Below, piece by piece: positions 29,736-41,212 of a stretch of DNA of 64,000 bases. Each line of letters begins with the position of its first letter. Positions within the stretch are counted from its first letter, which is position 1. The position numbers and the translations under genes are program-made. The notes below the pieces were generated by a model. That model saw only the letters and a program-made list of their open reading frames with translations. It did no database searches and had not been told where the DNA came from. This DNA comes from Symbiodinium natans (Eukaryota; Sar; Dinophyceae; Suessiales; Symbiodiniaceae): contig CAJNDS010002320.1 of NCBI GenBank assembly GCA_905221605.1, forward strand, positions 1 through 64,000. The letters run 5' to 3'.

Positions 29736-32700
29736 CAGGGTTTAGGGTCCGTCTTTGGGTACCCTACATAAGAGGGGGCCGCCTTAGAACACCCATATTT
29801 TAGAGAAATGATCAGATGGTCAGTTCTCGAAATTTGGGGGTCTACGATTCTAAGGGGGATCCTACTAGTTGGGGGGTCCAGGGTTCCCTTATTTCCGTAA
29901 GCCCCCATATGGTCAGTTCTCTACATCATGGCTCCCTTTCTGGGCACCCTACATAGTAGCGGCCGCCTTACAATAAGGACCCCCCAAACAGGACCATGCT
30001 TGGGAGCAGTGATCAGATGGCGCTTGATCAGATTTCAGATTTAAGGCTTTAGGGCTTTCGGGCGTGAGGGTGTGAGGGTGGTCAGACTTTAGAGGCTTGT
30101 TTGAGGGCTTTACTGTTCAGGGGGCACCTATAGTGGGCACCCAAGATGCTCTTTGACGCCAGCGAAGCCCTCTGGGTCCTTCCAGGTCAGTGGCAAAGCT
30201 TGGTGAGAGGTTGTGGGTGGGGGGCGGGAGCGTGGGTAGAATGCGTGATGACCCTGATAACAGCGCCTAGATCCTTACAGCTGTAAGCTGTAACTACCTA
30301 AGAACCTTCAAGCACTGAAGTGCAGCCCTTGGGTCTTGGGCCCTGCCCCTGTGAATGACGTGCACTCGATTCATGGGTGGCAAGGCCTCTAATTCGTCAA
30401 GTTCTTTGGGCTTGTGTTTGGATTTGGGGTGAGGGTCTAGGCATTCGGGTTTAGATCCAAGCACACACAGGCCCTCAACAGCCGAATGAACCAACATCCT
30501 CAACTGCGCTGCCCCTGCCCAGACAGCCACCAGCACGCTCCTCCGACAGCAGGCTCTCAGCTTGCTGACTATCCTGGCTGAGAGTGAGTTTAGGCGCTTG
30601 TTTAGGGTTTAGGGGTTTCGTGCTCCAGGGGTTCAGAGGTCCAGCCTAGACTTCTGGGCAAACGAGGAGCTGCAGAGCCCAGAGTTTCAGAACGGCACCA
30701 CGTCCCCAAAGGATGACGGAATCAAACGCCAAGCCCTGAATACCCTGAGCCCTAAACCATAAACCCTGAGCCCCTGAACCCTCAAACCCTACATACCTAA
30801 AACCTAAGTTGACAAAACCTAAACCCTAAACCCTAAACCCTAAAACCCTTTGCCCAAAAGAAAATCCAACAAAAACCAGAAGCTCCGAAATGGGGAGGGA
30901 GCTAGTTCGCAAGGGTGCAGAAGCTGCAGGGTGCTTTGGGGGTTAGGGTTCAGGGTTTAGGGTTTGGGGTTTAGGGTTTAGGGTTTAGGTTTTAGGGTTT
31001 AGGGCTTGCCCCTGGGTGCCTGATGTCGCCGAGACTGCCGGACAAGGCTGCGAACCTCTCCTTGGTGGAGCGCAAACACCAGATGCGCCAACCAGGCGGC
31101 CACAATCGATCCCACTTCTGGGGGCTTGTGTCCTCTAACTCCTAAACCCCCAAACCCTGCATCCTAAACCTAAAAGCCCTAAAGCCCTAAACCCCTGAAC
31201 CCCTAAACCCCTAAACCCCTCAATCCCCTAAACCCTAAGCATGTTCAGGGCTTGGTGCTCACCGGTTCGAGACATGCCGCCATCACTGCCCACAGCGACG
31301 TCCACTGCCGTAGCTGGGAGAAGCAGGTGCCACCAGCAAGCTAGCCTCTCAGGTTCTGGTGTTTAGGGTTTAAGGTTAGGGTTTAGGGTCGGGCTTAGGG
31401 CTTAGGGCTTAGGGTTTAGGGCTTAGGGTTTAGGGTTTAGGGTGCGAGTTGTTTGGGCATTGGGCGGTGGTTCGGGGTTTAACAGCTTGGGGTTTCGGGT
31501 TGGCCATGAGCTTGATAGTGCTCTTTGCAGACAGTCGTCCTTCAACCTGCTCAGCCAATGGATGAAAGAAAAACGAAAACAAACAGCAGCGGGAAATCAG
31601 TGGTTTTGGGTTTAGGCTTTAGGGTGATTACAGTTTAGGGTTTAGGGTTTTGGGTTTTGGGTTTGGGGTGTAGGGCTTAGGGTTTAGGGTTTAGGGTTTG
31701 GGGTTGAGGGTTGAGGGTTGAGGGTTCAGGGTTTAGGGTTTAGGGTTTAGGGTTTAGGGTTTAGGGTTTAGGGTTTAGGGTTTAGGGTTTAGGGTTTAGA
31801 ATCAGCAAAGGCGCCGCATGAAGTGGAGCATTGCGCATATGGATGCATTTGACAACCTGATAGACTACTACACGCTGGAGCCACGCGGCTGCCACATGAG
31901 ACATGCATGACCAACAGGCCCTACACCCTAAACCCGAAACCCTAAACCCCAAACCCCCAAACCGCAGGCTCTTTGCCCCAACAGTCCCTGGAACCCTGAA
32001 CCTTCTGAGCAGAGAGTCTTGGGCCATAGGGGGCTTCAGGGCCTGTCAGGAAAAGGGTTTAGGGTTTTCCTAGGGCTCAGGGACCCTAGATTTTAATTCG
32101 GGCTCAGGGGGCACTCGGTCTCAATTCGGGTTTATAGGGACCCTCGGGTTTAGTTAGGGTTTATTCGGACCCTGGGGTTTACTTGCGGTTTATTCGGACC
32201 CTGGGGTTTACCTACGGCTTTCAGGTTCAGGGTGCCCGGGGAGAGACGTTTTGCGGCTCTTCCCTTTGGAGCACCGACTGGGAAAGGACCAAAGCACTGC
32301 TGCAGCCCCTTGAAAAGGGTTTAGGGTTTAGGGTTTAGGGCTTAGGGCTTAGGGTTTAGGGTTTAGGGTTTAGGGTTTAGGGTTTAGGGTTTAGCGGCTC
32401 AAAGGGGGTTCGGGTTGGGCGTTAGCGTGTTGGTATTTTAGGGGCTTTAGGGCCTTAGGGTTCTAGGGTTTTAGGGGGGGAGGGGGGTCAGGGTGTAGGG
32501 GTTTACGGTTTTAGGGTTCAGGGTTTGCGGCTTTTCGGGTTTTAGGGTTTCGGGCTTAGGCGTTTCGAGCTTAGGGTTTGGGGCTTAGGGGTCTAAGGGT
32601 GTCTGGTGGAGGGTGGAGGGGATGAAGAAGCTTGCGGAGTTCACCTTTGGGGGTGTGGAGCTTAAGGTTGTGAGGATGAGGGTTACATGAGTACTAATAC

Positions 32701-33762
32701 CTTCCTTATAGTTTCGGGCACCAAAGCCCAATCGATAAGTTTAGATCACATCCCCCTCCAAAACCCTTAACCCCGAGCCCCAAAAACCCCAAAACCCTGC
32801 CACCCTAAACCCGAAAACCGGAACCCCCCCATGTGCTTGGGGGTCTGCGGCTTCGAACTAAGCAGGGTTCTAGCTGCCCTACAATGACTTCACACAGGGT
32901 CTGCAGCTCGAAGTTATCACTCAAGGCTCGCGCGCTTGAGCCTCACATTTCAGATGCTCAGGTCTTGAGAGGAAGTGGCACGAATCATGGATTTGAGCCT
33001 CTGGTCCGGCACCCCTCACCACTGGTAGTCCTTCCTTGGCTGCACTTGGGATTGCCCTAAACCCATTGTGAAACTGATGGGTTCGCAGATGCAGGGTCTG
33101 CGGCCAAAAGCTGCCAAGCTGATATCCTGACAGGGAAGACCACAACCTTTCCAGGGTTAGGGTTTGTTGGCTTAGGGTTTAGGGTTTAGGGTTTAGGGTT
33201 TAGGGTTTAGGATGTAGGGTTTAGGGTTTAGGGTTTAGGGTTTAGGGTTTTGGGTTTTGGGTTCAGGTTTCGGGTTTTAAGGCACATCCAAGGGGCTCTC
33301 TGTAGATTTCGTCGTAGACCTCCGGTTCCTTGCCCCCTGCTCCATACACAGATCCTGGCTCATAGGTTTCACCGAGACTTGCTGAGAGTTCACATTGCCT
33401 TTTCCCCCTTTCCTTCAGCAATATACTCTGAGCCTGAAACCTTGATTCAGGTCCCTTCACAAGATGTACTCTTTGGCAATGTTTGCAGGGTCCCGCAAAA
33501 CGAAGAGTTCACATGTACACAACGAATCCTGAACCCAACTCGAACCTGAAAAGGCGCAAGGCACCAAGAGCTACGAAGTTTCAGGGCAGCGTAGGGTTTT
33601 GGGGCTAGAGCTTGGGGTTCGGTAGGCTTCGGAAAACTTCGGTAATCCATGGGGTGCTTTTCTAAGCTAGCGCGCATTTGCCTGAGAACCCGAACAGCTG
33701 CAAGGAAACCCAAAGGAATAGGCTGCCGAGCACACCATGACAAGGGTTTAGGGTTTGGGAAA

Positions 33763-33874
33763 ATCAAGGTTTAGGGTTTAGGGTTTAGGGTTTAGGGTTT
33801 AGGGTTTAGGGTTTAGGGTTTAGGGTTTAGGGTTTAGGGTTTAGGGTTTAGGGTTTAGGGTTTAGGGTTTAGGC
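33763..33874. repeat. TTTAGGG array
   Basis: About 15 perfect units. Confidence 0.98.
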
Positions 33875-34191
33875 CTCAGGGCATAGGGTTCTAGGGTGCG
33901 GAGTCTAGGGCTTTAGGGCTTAGGGTTTACCTTGAGGCTCTAAGACCACGAAGCCCGGATGGGCTCCGACTTCGAAGACCCTAAACCCTAAACCCTAAAC
34001 CCCAAACCCTAAGCTCTAAACCCCAAACCCTAAACCCTAAACCCAAGGTCCTGGATCCAGCTTCTCGGAGTAGCAGTTGGGCTCCACCTGAGCTCCACGA
34101 CTAGAACCCCTGAATACACTCATCTTCGGGCTTAGGGTTTAGGGTGTAGGGTTTAGGGTGTAGGGTTTAGGGTTTAGGGTTTAGGGTTTGG

Positions 34192-34275
34192 GGTTTGGGG
34201 TTTGGGGTTTGGGGTTTGGGGTTTGGGGTTTGGGGTTTGGGGTTTGGGGTTTGGGGTTTGGGGTTTGGGGTTTAG
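34192..34275. repeat. Homogeneous TTTGGGG array
   Basis: Eleven identical TTTGGGG units, immediately after TTTAGGG units; the switch is abrupt. Confidence 0.97.
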
Positions 34276-35295
34276 GGCTTCAAACATCAGGGTTCATGGG
34301 CCTCAAGAATCGCTCGCGCGTTGAGGGCTTCCGCAGAGCCCTAAACACTAGACAACCCCAAGCCGGAAGCTCCACAACACCCCAACCCGCTGTTAGGGTT
34401 TAGGGTTTAGGGTTTAGGGTTTAGGGTTTAGGGTTTAGGGTTTAGGGTTCAGGGTTCAGGGTTCAGGGTTCAGGGTTTAGGGATCACACAGGTACGTTCA
34501 AGTCCTAAGCCCTAAGCCCTAGACCCGGCACACGCCCAGACCCTTCACCCAAGGTGGAGGTTGTGTCAGGACTCCATCCTTCCTAAACCCTAAACCCTAA
34601 ACCCTAAACCCTAAACCCTAAACCTTAAACCCTCATCCTTGCTAAACTGGGTTTCGGGGTTGGGGTCTGGGCTCTTGGGCCTTTGGACCTTGAGGCCACC
34701 TCACAGTCCGAGTTGCGCGGAGCTCCTTGAGCTTGTTCCGCCCAATCACGCAGTGGCTGATACAGGTGTCGTAGCCTCGGTTTAGGGTTTCGGGCTTGGG
34801 GTTTGGGGTTTAGGGTTTCGGGCTTAGGGTTTCGGGTTTCGGGCTTGGGGTTTGGGGTTTAGGGTTTCGGGCTTAGGGTTTCGGGTTTCGGGCTTGGGGT
34901 TTAGGGTTTAGGGTTTCGGGTTTGGGGTTTAGAGTTGAGGGAGCTTGCCCAGCTTCCGAGGGGAAGAGAGTGTGGACCCAAGGAGGAGCTGGTAGGGACT
35001 AGGACGAAATTTGCCTCAGAATAACAAGAATACTTGAGGCCACGAACTCAAGTGTTCTTGACAGTATAAGGTCCTTAAGGGATGGGGGTCGAAGAGGGAG
35101 GTAGCCTGATGGTACCGAATGCTCCCTGGTAATCCTCAAGGCTTCCCTAAGTAAACCCCCGCGAACCCCCTACCCAGACCCTTGCAAGGATCCAAAGAGC
35201 AGAACCCCAAATAGTGCCAGGTATCACTATCATTTGTAGAAACCCTTAAGGGCATCTACTTTCTGGATCTTCTACGCTGCCCTCTAGACGGCAAC

Positions 35296-35345
35296 CAGGA
35301 CAAGTGGCAGAAAACGTCTCCGCTGAAGTGCTCCTTGCACTTGTC
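35296..35345 (-). CDS. Candidate exon, homologous to the CC-containing module exon
   Basis: Minus strand, CAG acceptor and GT donor: DKCKEHFSGDVFCHLSW. It resembles GDLCCHSAW of the exon at 23,169-23,220, so the repeated-module gene, or a relative, probably extends to here. Confidence 0.4.
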
Positions 35346-35399
35346 CTGGAGGCTCTGGGCTTGGAGCGCAGATTACCCCAAAGCCCAAAGCTGTTCAAG

Positions 35400-38300
35400 T
35401 TTAGGTCTTTAGGGTTTGGGGTTTGGGGTTTAGGGTTTAGGGTTTAGGGTTTAGGGTTTGGGGTTTAGGGTTTTGGGGTACCCTAAACCCCAAACCCTTA
35501 AGGGTTAAGGACTCGGAGGGAGTTGAGGTTCAAAGCCCTGCCGAGAACCTCCCAAAGCAAAAACCTCGCCCTTTCTATGGCATGGCCAAGGCATGACAAG
35601 CACTCAGGGTTTAGGGTTTAGGGTTTAGGATTTAGGGTTTAGGGTTTAGGGTTTAGGGTTTAGGGTTTAGGGTTTAGGGATTCGGGTTTAGGGCAAAGCT
35701 CTCTAAACTAAACCCTCGACCCCCTAAACCCTAAACCCTAGAAACCCTCAACCCCCAAACCCGATTGAACGCATATTGTGGGGAGGAACTTTAGGGGTAC
35801 AATTTTGGGGGTACGAGCCTTGATCCCTTGATGTTTTGCTGCCTTGTCGCACCCTGGTAAACTCGCAACCCCACCCCTAAAACCCTGTACCTGCAATGGG
35901 ACTGGTGTGGTTGTGGCTAGTAGGGTTACGGGTTAGGCAACCCTAAACCCTAAACCCTAAGCCTTAAACCCTAAACCCTAAACTCTAAACCCTAAACCCT
36001 GAAGCGCCATGAGGTCCAACCTCACAAGCTTCGTAGGTCGCCATCTCGCACGCACGGGGCTCCCCGGGCGGCAGCTTGTGTTTGCCTTGGCTGTTGAAGG
36101 GGTGTGGAGTGGTGCCAACGTTTAGGGTTTAGGGTTTAGGGTTTAGGGTTTAGGGTTTAGGGTTTCGGGTTTCGGGCTTAGGGCTTAGGGCTTAGGGCTT
36201 AGGGCTTAGCAGGCGTGTTGACGAGCGACTCGGTGTTCGCAATTCAGGGTCTGGGAGGCAGGGGCCCTAAACCCCTTAAACTCCTTAAGCCCCCAAACCT
36301 ACATGCCTAAACCCTACATCCCCTTAATCCCTAAACCCTAAACCCTACAAACCCCGAACCTTTCAGCGATAGTCCTACGACGCTCCGAACTCTTGTAGAA
36401 ACTACAGGTAAGTTTGGTGGGTTTAGCGGGGTCCCTGGTTTGGCTTCTTCTTACTCTTCTCCTCCTCCTCACCCTGGGCCTGAACCCTAAACCCAAAACC
36501 CAAAACCCTAAACCCTCAACTCTAAACCCTAAACCCTAAACCCTACCCAAAGCCAACATGTCGGCTCTCTTTGCAGGGCTGCAGACGACGAAGTGCCGCT
36601 CAGCCTCTGAGGGGGGTTTACACAGAGGGCTGTTGTCATATCGCAGAAGGGCTTAGTTGGGATATGTCCCCCCTAAGAACAGTCCTTACTGGTGATTTTA
36701 ATCGGGGGTACACTATCATCCCCATGAAGGAACATCCCAAGGGTAGAGGGTTTAGGGCTTGAAATTGGCACAGAGGGCTCCTGTCGTGTCGGGTGTACAT
36801 GAACGGTTTCATGTTCGGGTCTAAGGCAGGCCTTGGTTGTAATAGAGGGCCTAATATCATCGTTAGGGTTGTTAAACGGCAATGTTAGCAAGGAGGGCTT
36901 TGCTATCAGGGTGGTGCTAGTCTCGCTGCTCTTGCTATTTTGACAGGAGGACCGCAACTCCGCAAAAACCTTGAACCCTACTATAGGGGCCAGAATAATT
37001 GCAAAACACAATTCCATGATGGTCCCTAAATATTTATACAATAGCAAGCCCCCGAAACCCTCTTCGAATTATCCAGGCTCCCTCAGTAGCCATAAACCCT
37101 AAACCCTAAACCCTTATTACATCTTTCCAATAACCCCGGACCTCCCAGTTACTTGCCTCCTTCAGAGTCTCTTTGTCCTCCCCCGGCGCGGGGGCCGACT
37201 GCTCACCCTCCTGCTGTGTTTAGGGTTTAGGGTTTAGGGTTTAGGGTTTAGGGTTTAGGGTTTAGGGTTTAGGGTTTAGGGTTTAGGGTTTAGGGTTTAG
37301 CGTTTAGGGTTTAGGGTTTTGGGTACCCATGGTTGCCTGGGTTGGCTGGGCTTCCTGGACAAACCAGAATTGAATGTTGAGGTCGAGGTTATCTTTGTAA
37401 GCAGGCGGCAACATGAGCCCTAAGCCCTAAACCCTAAATCCTAAACCCTAAACCCTAAACCCTAAACCGAGAGACTTCCGCCGGCCCGGTGATCCGGTTT
37501 CACGATCGACGTGCATTCGCAGAGGCTTCGAGCCTAAAGCCCGTGAGTACCCTCTTAATTCCCAAGCCCGAAGCCCGAAGCCCTAAATCCTAAACCCTAA
37601 ACCCTAAACCCCCAAAAACATCCCCAAATAAACTCTTAGGGCCCATACCCTGGGCTCCTTGGGTACGGATGGACGTAACTTGGGGGTATATTGAGAGGTA
37701 CCCCGGTTTTTGGCACATGCTCCCAAACCCTAAACCCCAAACCCGAAACCCTAAACCCCAAACCCTAAACCCTAAACCCTAAACCCTAAACCCCAAACCC
37801 AAAACCCTAAACCCTAAACCCTAAACCCCAACCCTGAAAAGCCCAAAACCTCAGCCCATGGAGCCTCGAAGCTGGAGGGCACGGAGCCAAAGAAGCCCGC
37901 ACCTCCACGGGACGCGCAATTATGGGCGCGAGGGTTTCAGGGTTTGGGGTTTAGGGTTTAGGGTTTAGGGTTTAGGGTTTAGGGTTTAGGGTTTATGGTT
38001 TCAGGGTTTGGGGGTGTATGGCTTATTGGGTTATGGGGCTCATCTTGAAATTACTCATAGGTCCGTTTAGGGTTCAAGGTCTGGGCTTTGGAGATTCGGG
38101 TTGCAGGCTCAGGGTTCAGAGTTCAGGGCACAAACGCCTACACCTGCCTGAAAACCTGCAGAGGGCCGGCGGGGCACAAGGCCTAACCCCTAAACCCTAA
38201 ACCCTAAACCCTGAACCCCTAAACCCCTAAACCCTAAACCCTAAACCCTAAACCCTAAACCCTAATTAATTTAGGGCTTCAGTGAACCCATTTGCGTCAA

Positions 38301-39600
38301 GCTGCCCCGCGGCAGACCCACGGCGCGCGAGCGCAGGCCGGGCCTGCTGCTTCTTGCGGGATTTGCGTCGGATTTGGGGTTTAGGGTTTGGGGTTTGGGG
38401 TTTAGGGTTTAGGGTTTAGGGTTTAGGGTTTAGGGTTTAGGGTGGTCCATGGGTACTTATTTAAGTAGGGTGTAGGCCCTGAGCGTGTAGGATTTGGGGT
38501 CTACAAGAATTGCATGTGGGTTTTAGTTAAGGCGGTCAAGGCTTGCGCCAACAAAGGCGTAGTGGCTCTGCTGCAAACCCTAAACCCTAAACCGTAAACC
38601 CTAAGCCCTAATCCCCAAGCGAAATGCTTTTTCAAAGCTTACTTGGTCTCCGGTGGTTGTTCTAGATTAGGGGCCCTTTTCGGAAGCCAAAACTGAAACC
38701 CTAAACCCTAGGGTTTATCTGCAGAGACCCCTAGAAGGGACCCTTAATCTTACTCCCTATATAGCCCCTATATATATATATATATACATATTATATATAT
38801 ATATGTGTACCTTATATATAGCCCCGATATACCTAAGTAAGTAGCCCCCAAATAACCTTCTTTCATAACCCTTACCCCTAAACCCTAAACCCTAAACCCT
38901 AAGGTCCCTTAGAAGGGTCCTTTTTTTAGTCCCTTGAAGACAAGGGTCAGCACCCAGTCAGCGTCCGCGCACCATTCCCGCTGGAAGGATCTCGACCTGG
39001 TCCCCAAAAGAGCTTAGAGTTGAAGGTATAGGGTTTAGGGTTTAGGGTTTAGGGTTTAGGGTTTGGGGTTTAGGGTTTAGGGTTTTAGGGTTAAGGGTTT
39101 AGGGTTTAGGGTTTAGGGTTTAGGGTTTAGGGTTTAGGGTTTAGGGTTTAGGGTTTAGGGTTTAGGGTTTAGGGTTTAGGGTTTCAAAAGCTCTCCACAC
39201 CCTAACACCCTGACCCTGAACTCCTGATGCCCTAAGACCCCAACCTTGAATTCCTGAAAAACTTAAGACCCTCAACCCTGAAGTCCTGAAACCCTAACAC
39301 CCTCAACCCTGCCTCTTACTAGGGCACACGGGGAACTTGCTATATGGCATCCTGGGCTCCTCTTTCCCTACCTGCGAGTCAGCTATGCGCGTGGGGGGTT
39401 GCTCTCAATTCGGGACCCCTCATCACGGGAATCATGATGATGGAAATGTGCCTCAGAAAAGGGAGTTAGGCAAATTTTTCAGCCTCCTGAGCACAAGGGT
39501 ATAGACAGTCTCAAGAACCCTCAAAGCCCTCTTACAACCCCTTACCCCCTTGCAACCCCTGAATGCTGACGCCGAACCCTGCAGCCACCATCTGGCCCCA
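35400..39600. other. Mosaic of telomere-like arrays, elements and short unique pieces
   Basis: Arrays at 35,420-35,470, 35,605-35,690, 36,119-36,165, 37,217-37,318 (14 units), 37,950-37,995, 38,410-38,442 and 39,030-39,184 (about 21 units); CCCTAAA-type at 35,939-36,000, 37,725-37,835 and 38,190-38,265. A TA-rich patch lies at 38,768-38,815. Candidate minus-strand exon text occurs near 36,010-36,100 (CEMATYEACE). No gene could be assembled. Confidence 0.7.
36656..36740. mobile_element. MITE-like element, family A, diverged copy
   Basis: TTGGGATATGTCCCCCCTAA at the left, GGAACATCCCAA at the right, 85 bp. Confidence 0.5.
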
Positions 39601-39613
39601 GCGCATGTAGGGA

Positions 39614-39846
39614 GGAGGTTCATGGTAGCTACTAACCAAGTATCTAACTGTACTTACAACCTTATGAGGGCACTTAAGGGGTTCATAAGTCGGTTGTCTA
39701 GGCTGCCCAGTAACCTAGGCTGCCCTTTTTTGCTTAAAGGGGTGTATAAGGGAACCTAAACCCCCCCAAAAAAGGAATAAGGGTACTACTGGGCAGCCTA
39801 GTTATAAGTACAGTTAGCATTTGGTTAATTAGTACCATGAACCTCC
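39614..39846. mobile_element. MITE-like element, family B, copy 1
   Basis: Terminal inverted repeat GGAGGTTCATGGTA (39,614-39,627) and TACCATGAACCTCC (39,833-39,846). An 11-bp direct repeat GTAGGGAGGAG occurs at 39,607-39,617 and 39,849-39,859, a length that fits Mutator-type target duplications. The interior has its own mirrored words (AGGCTGCCCAGTA / TACTGGGCAGCCT). Confidence 0.7.
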
Positions 39847-39896
39847 AAGTAGGGAGGAGCCCAAGATTCCTAAAGGACCCTCCTACAAGGTCCAGC

Positions 39897-40230
39897 GCCT
39901 AAACCCCCGTAAACCCCCTAAACCCCCGTGAACCCCCTACACCCCCTAAACCCCCTAAACCCCCTAAACCCGCTAAACACCCTAAACCCCCCAAACGGCC
40001 TAAACCCCCTAAACTCCCAAACCTCCTAAACCCCCTAAACCCCCTAAACCCCCTAAACCCCCTAAACACCCTAAACCCCCCAAACGGCCTAAACCCCCTA
40101 AACTCCCAAACCTCCTAAACCCCCTAAACCCCCTAAACCCCCTAAACCCCCTAAACCTCCTAAACCTCCTAAACCCCCTAAACCCCCTAAAGCCCCTAAA
40201 CCCCCTAAACCCCCTAAAGCCCCTAAACCC
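39897..40230. repeat. CCCCCTAAA nonamer array
   Basis: About 35 units of AAACCCCCT with sporadic variants. A block containing CACCCTAAACCCCCCAAACG is itself duplicated about 105 bp apart. Confidence 0.95.
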
Positions 40231-40329
40231 GGTCCAGCCGCGCTGGCAGACTCCAGGTGTGGTCGCCGTGCGGATCCGCCAAGGCTGCAGCTCTCATGGC
40301 CGCGAGTTTTTTTTTCTGCTGCTGAAGGG

Positions 40330-40490
40330 GGGTTTAGGGTTTAGGGTTTAGGGTTTAGGGTTTGGGGTTTAGGGTGGGTTTAGGGTTTAGGGTTTAGGGT
40401 TTAGGGTTTAGGGTTTAGGGTTTAGGGTTTAGGGTTTAGGGTTTAGGGTTTAGGGTTTAGGGTTTAGGGTTTAGGGTTTAGGGTTTAGGG
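40330..40490. repeat. TTTAGGG array
   Basis: About 22 units with one GTGGG interruption. Confidence 0.98.
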
Positions 40491-40773
40491 CTTCAGGCAC
40501 TCTAAGAGCCCTCAGCCTGAATTCTACAACTGCTACTCCTCCTCCTACTACGCGGGGGGGGGGGGGGGGGGGGAGATGTTTAGGGTTTAGGGTTTAGGGT
40601 TTACGGTTTCGGGTTTCGGGTTTAGGGTTTAGGGTTTAGGGCTTAGGGTCGCGGTGGGTTTTAGAGCTTGGGGCGTTGGGGTACCAAGGCTCCGCTTTGA
40701 AGCCTCCAGGACTTACCCGACTTCCCGGGCCCAAGGCCTAGGCAAGACCGGATCTGAGCCAGAAGCAGCCCAT

Positions 40774-40864
40774 AGGGTTTAGGGTTTAGGGTTTAGGGTT
40801 TAGGGTTTAGGGTTTAGGGTTTAGGGTTTAGGGTTTAGGGTTTAGGGTTTAGGGTTTAGGGTTT
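40774..40864. repeat. TTTAGGG array
   Basis: About 13 perfect units. Confidence 0.98.
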
Positions 40865-41065
40865 GGGTCTTGGGGCTTCGGGCTTTGGGCTTGGGGCTTA
40901 GGGCTCAGGGCTTAGGGCTTAGGGACCCTGAGCCACAGCAACCCACTGAACTCCGGGACCTCAAGGCAGCGGGGTTTCAGGGGTCTAGGTCCCGAGTGGT
41001 TTTGGGGGAGGCGCGCCTCAACCCGACCCGGAAACCTCAATCACAGCGATGTCTAGGCCGAAGCA

Positions 41066-41119
41066 AGCGAATAACAAAAAAGGGAGAGGGAGAGAGGGAG
41101 GAAAACAAAAAGAGTCAAA

Positions 41120-41150
<31 letters not shown>

Positions 41151-41212
41151 CGGGAACAAAAAGAGAGAAAGAGAGGGAGAGAGAGAGATAGAAAGTGAGA
41201 AAGAGAAGGACG
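41066..41212. repeat. GA-rich purine tract with (AG)n core
   Basis: A purine-only stretch with an (AG) dinucleotide run at about 41,124-41,150. Spurious Arg/Glu-rich frame on the plus strand. Confidence 0.9.

Larger units (their letters stand above)
29740..35280. other. Mosaic of telomere-like arrays and short unique pieces
   Basis: TTTAGGG arrays at 31,718-31,800, 32,318-32,395, 33,172-33,250, 33,763-33,874, 34,395-34,450 and CCCTAAA at 33,981-34,045 and 34,583-34,635. Unique pieces of 50-150 bp between them often look like exons (for example a minus-strand GYDTCISHCVIGRNKLKE near 34,700-34,775), but no chain could be assembled. A family C element lies at about 29,815-29,990. Confidence 0.7.
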
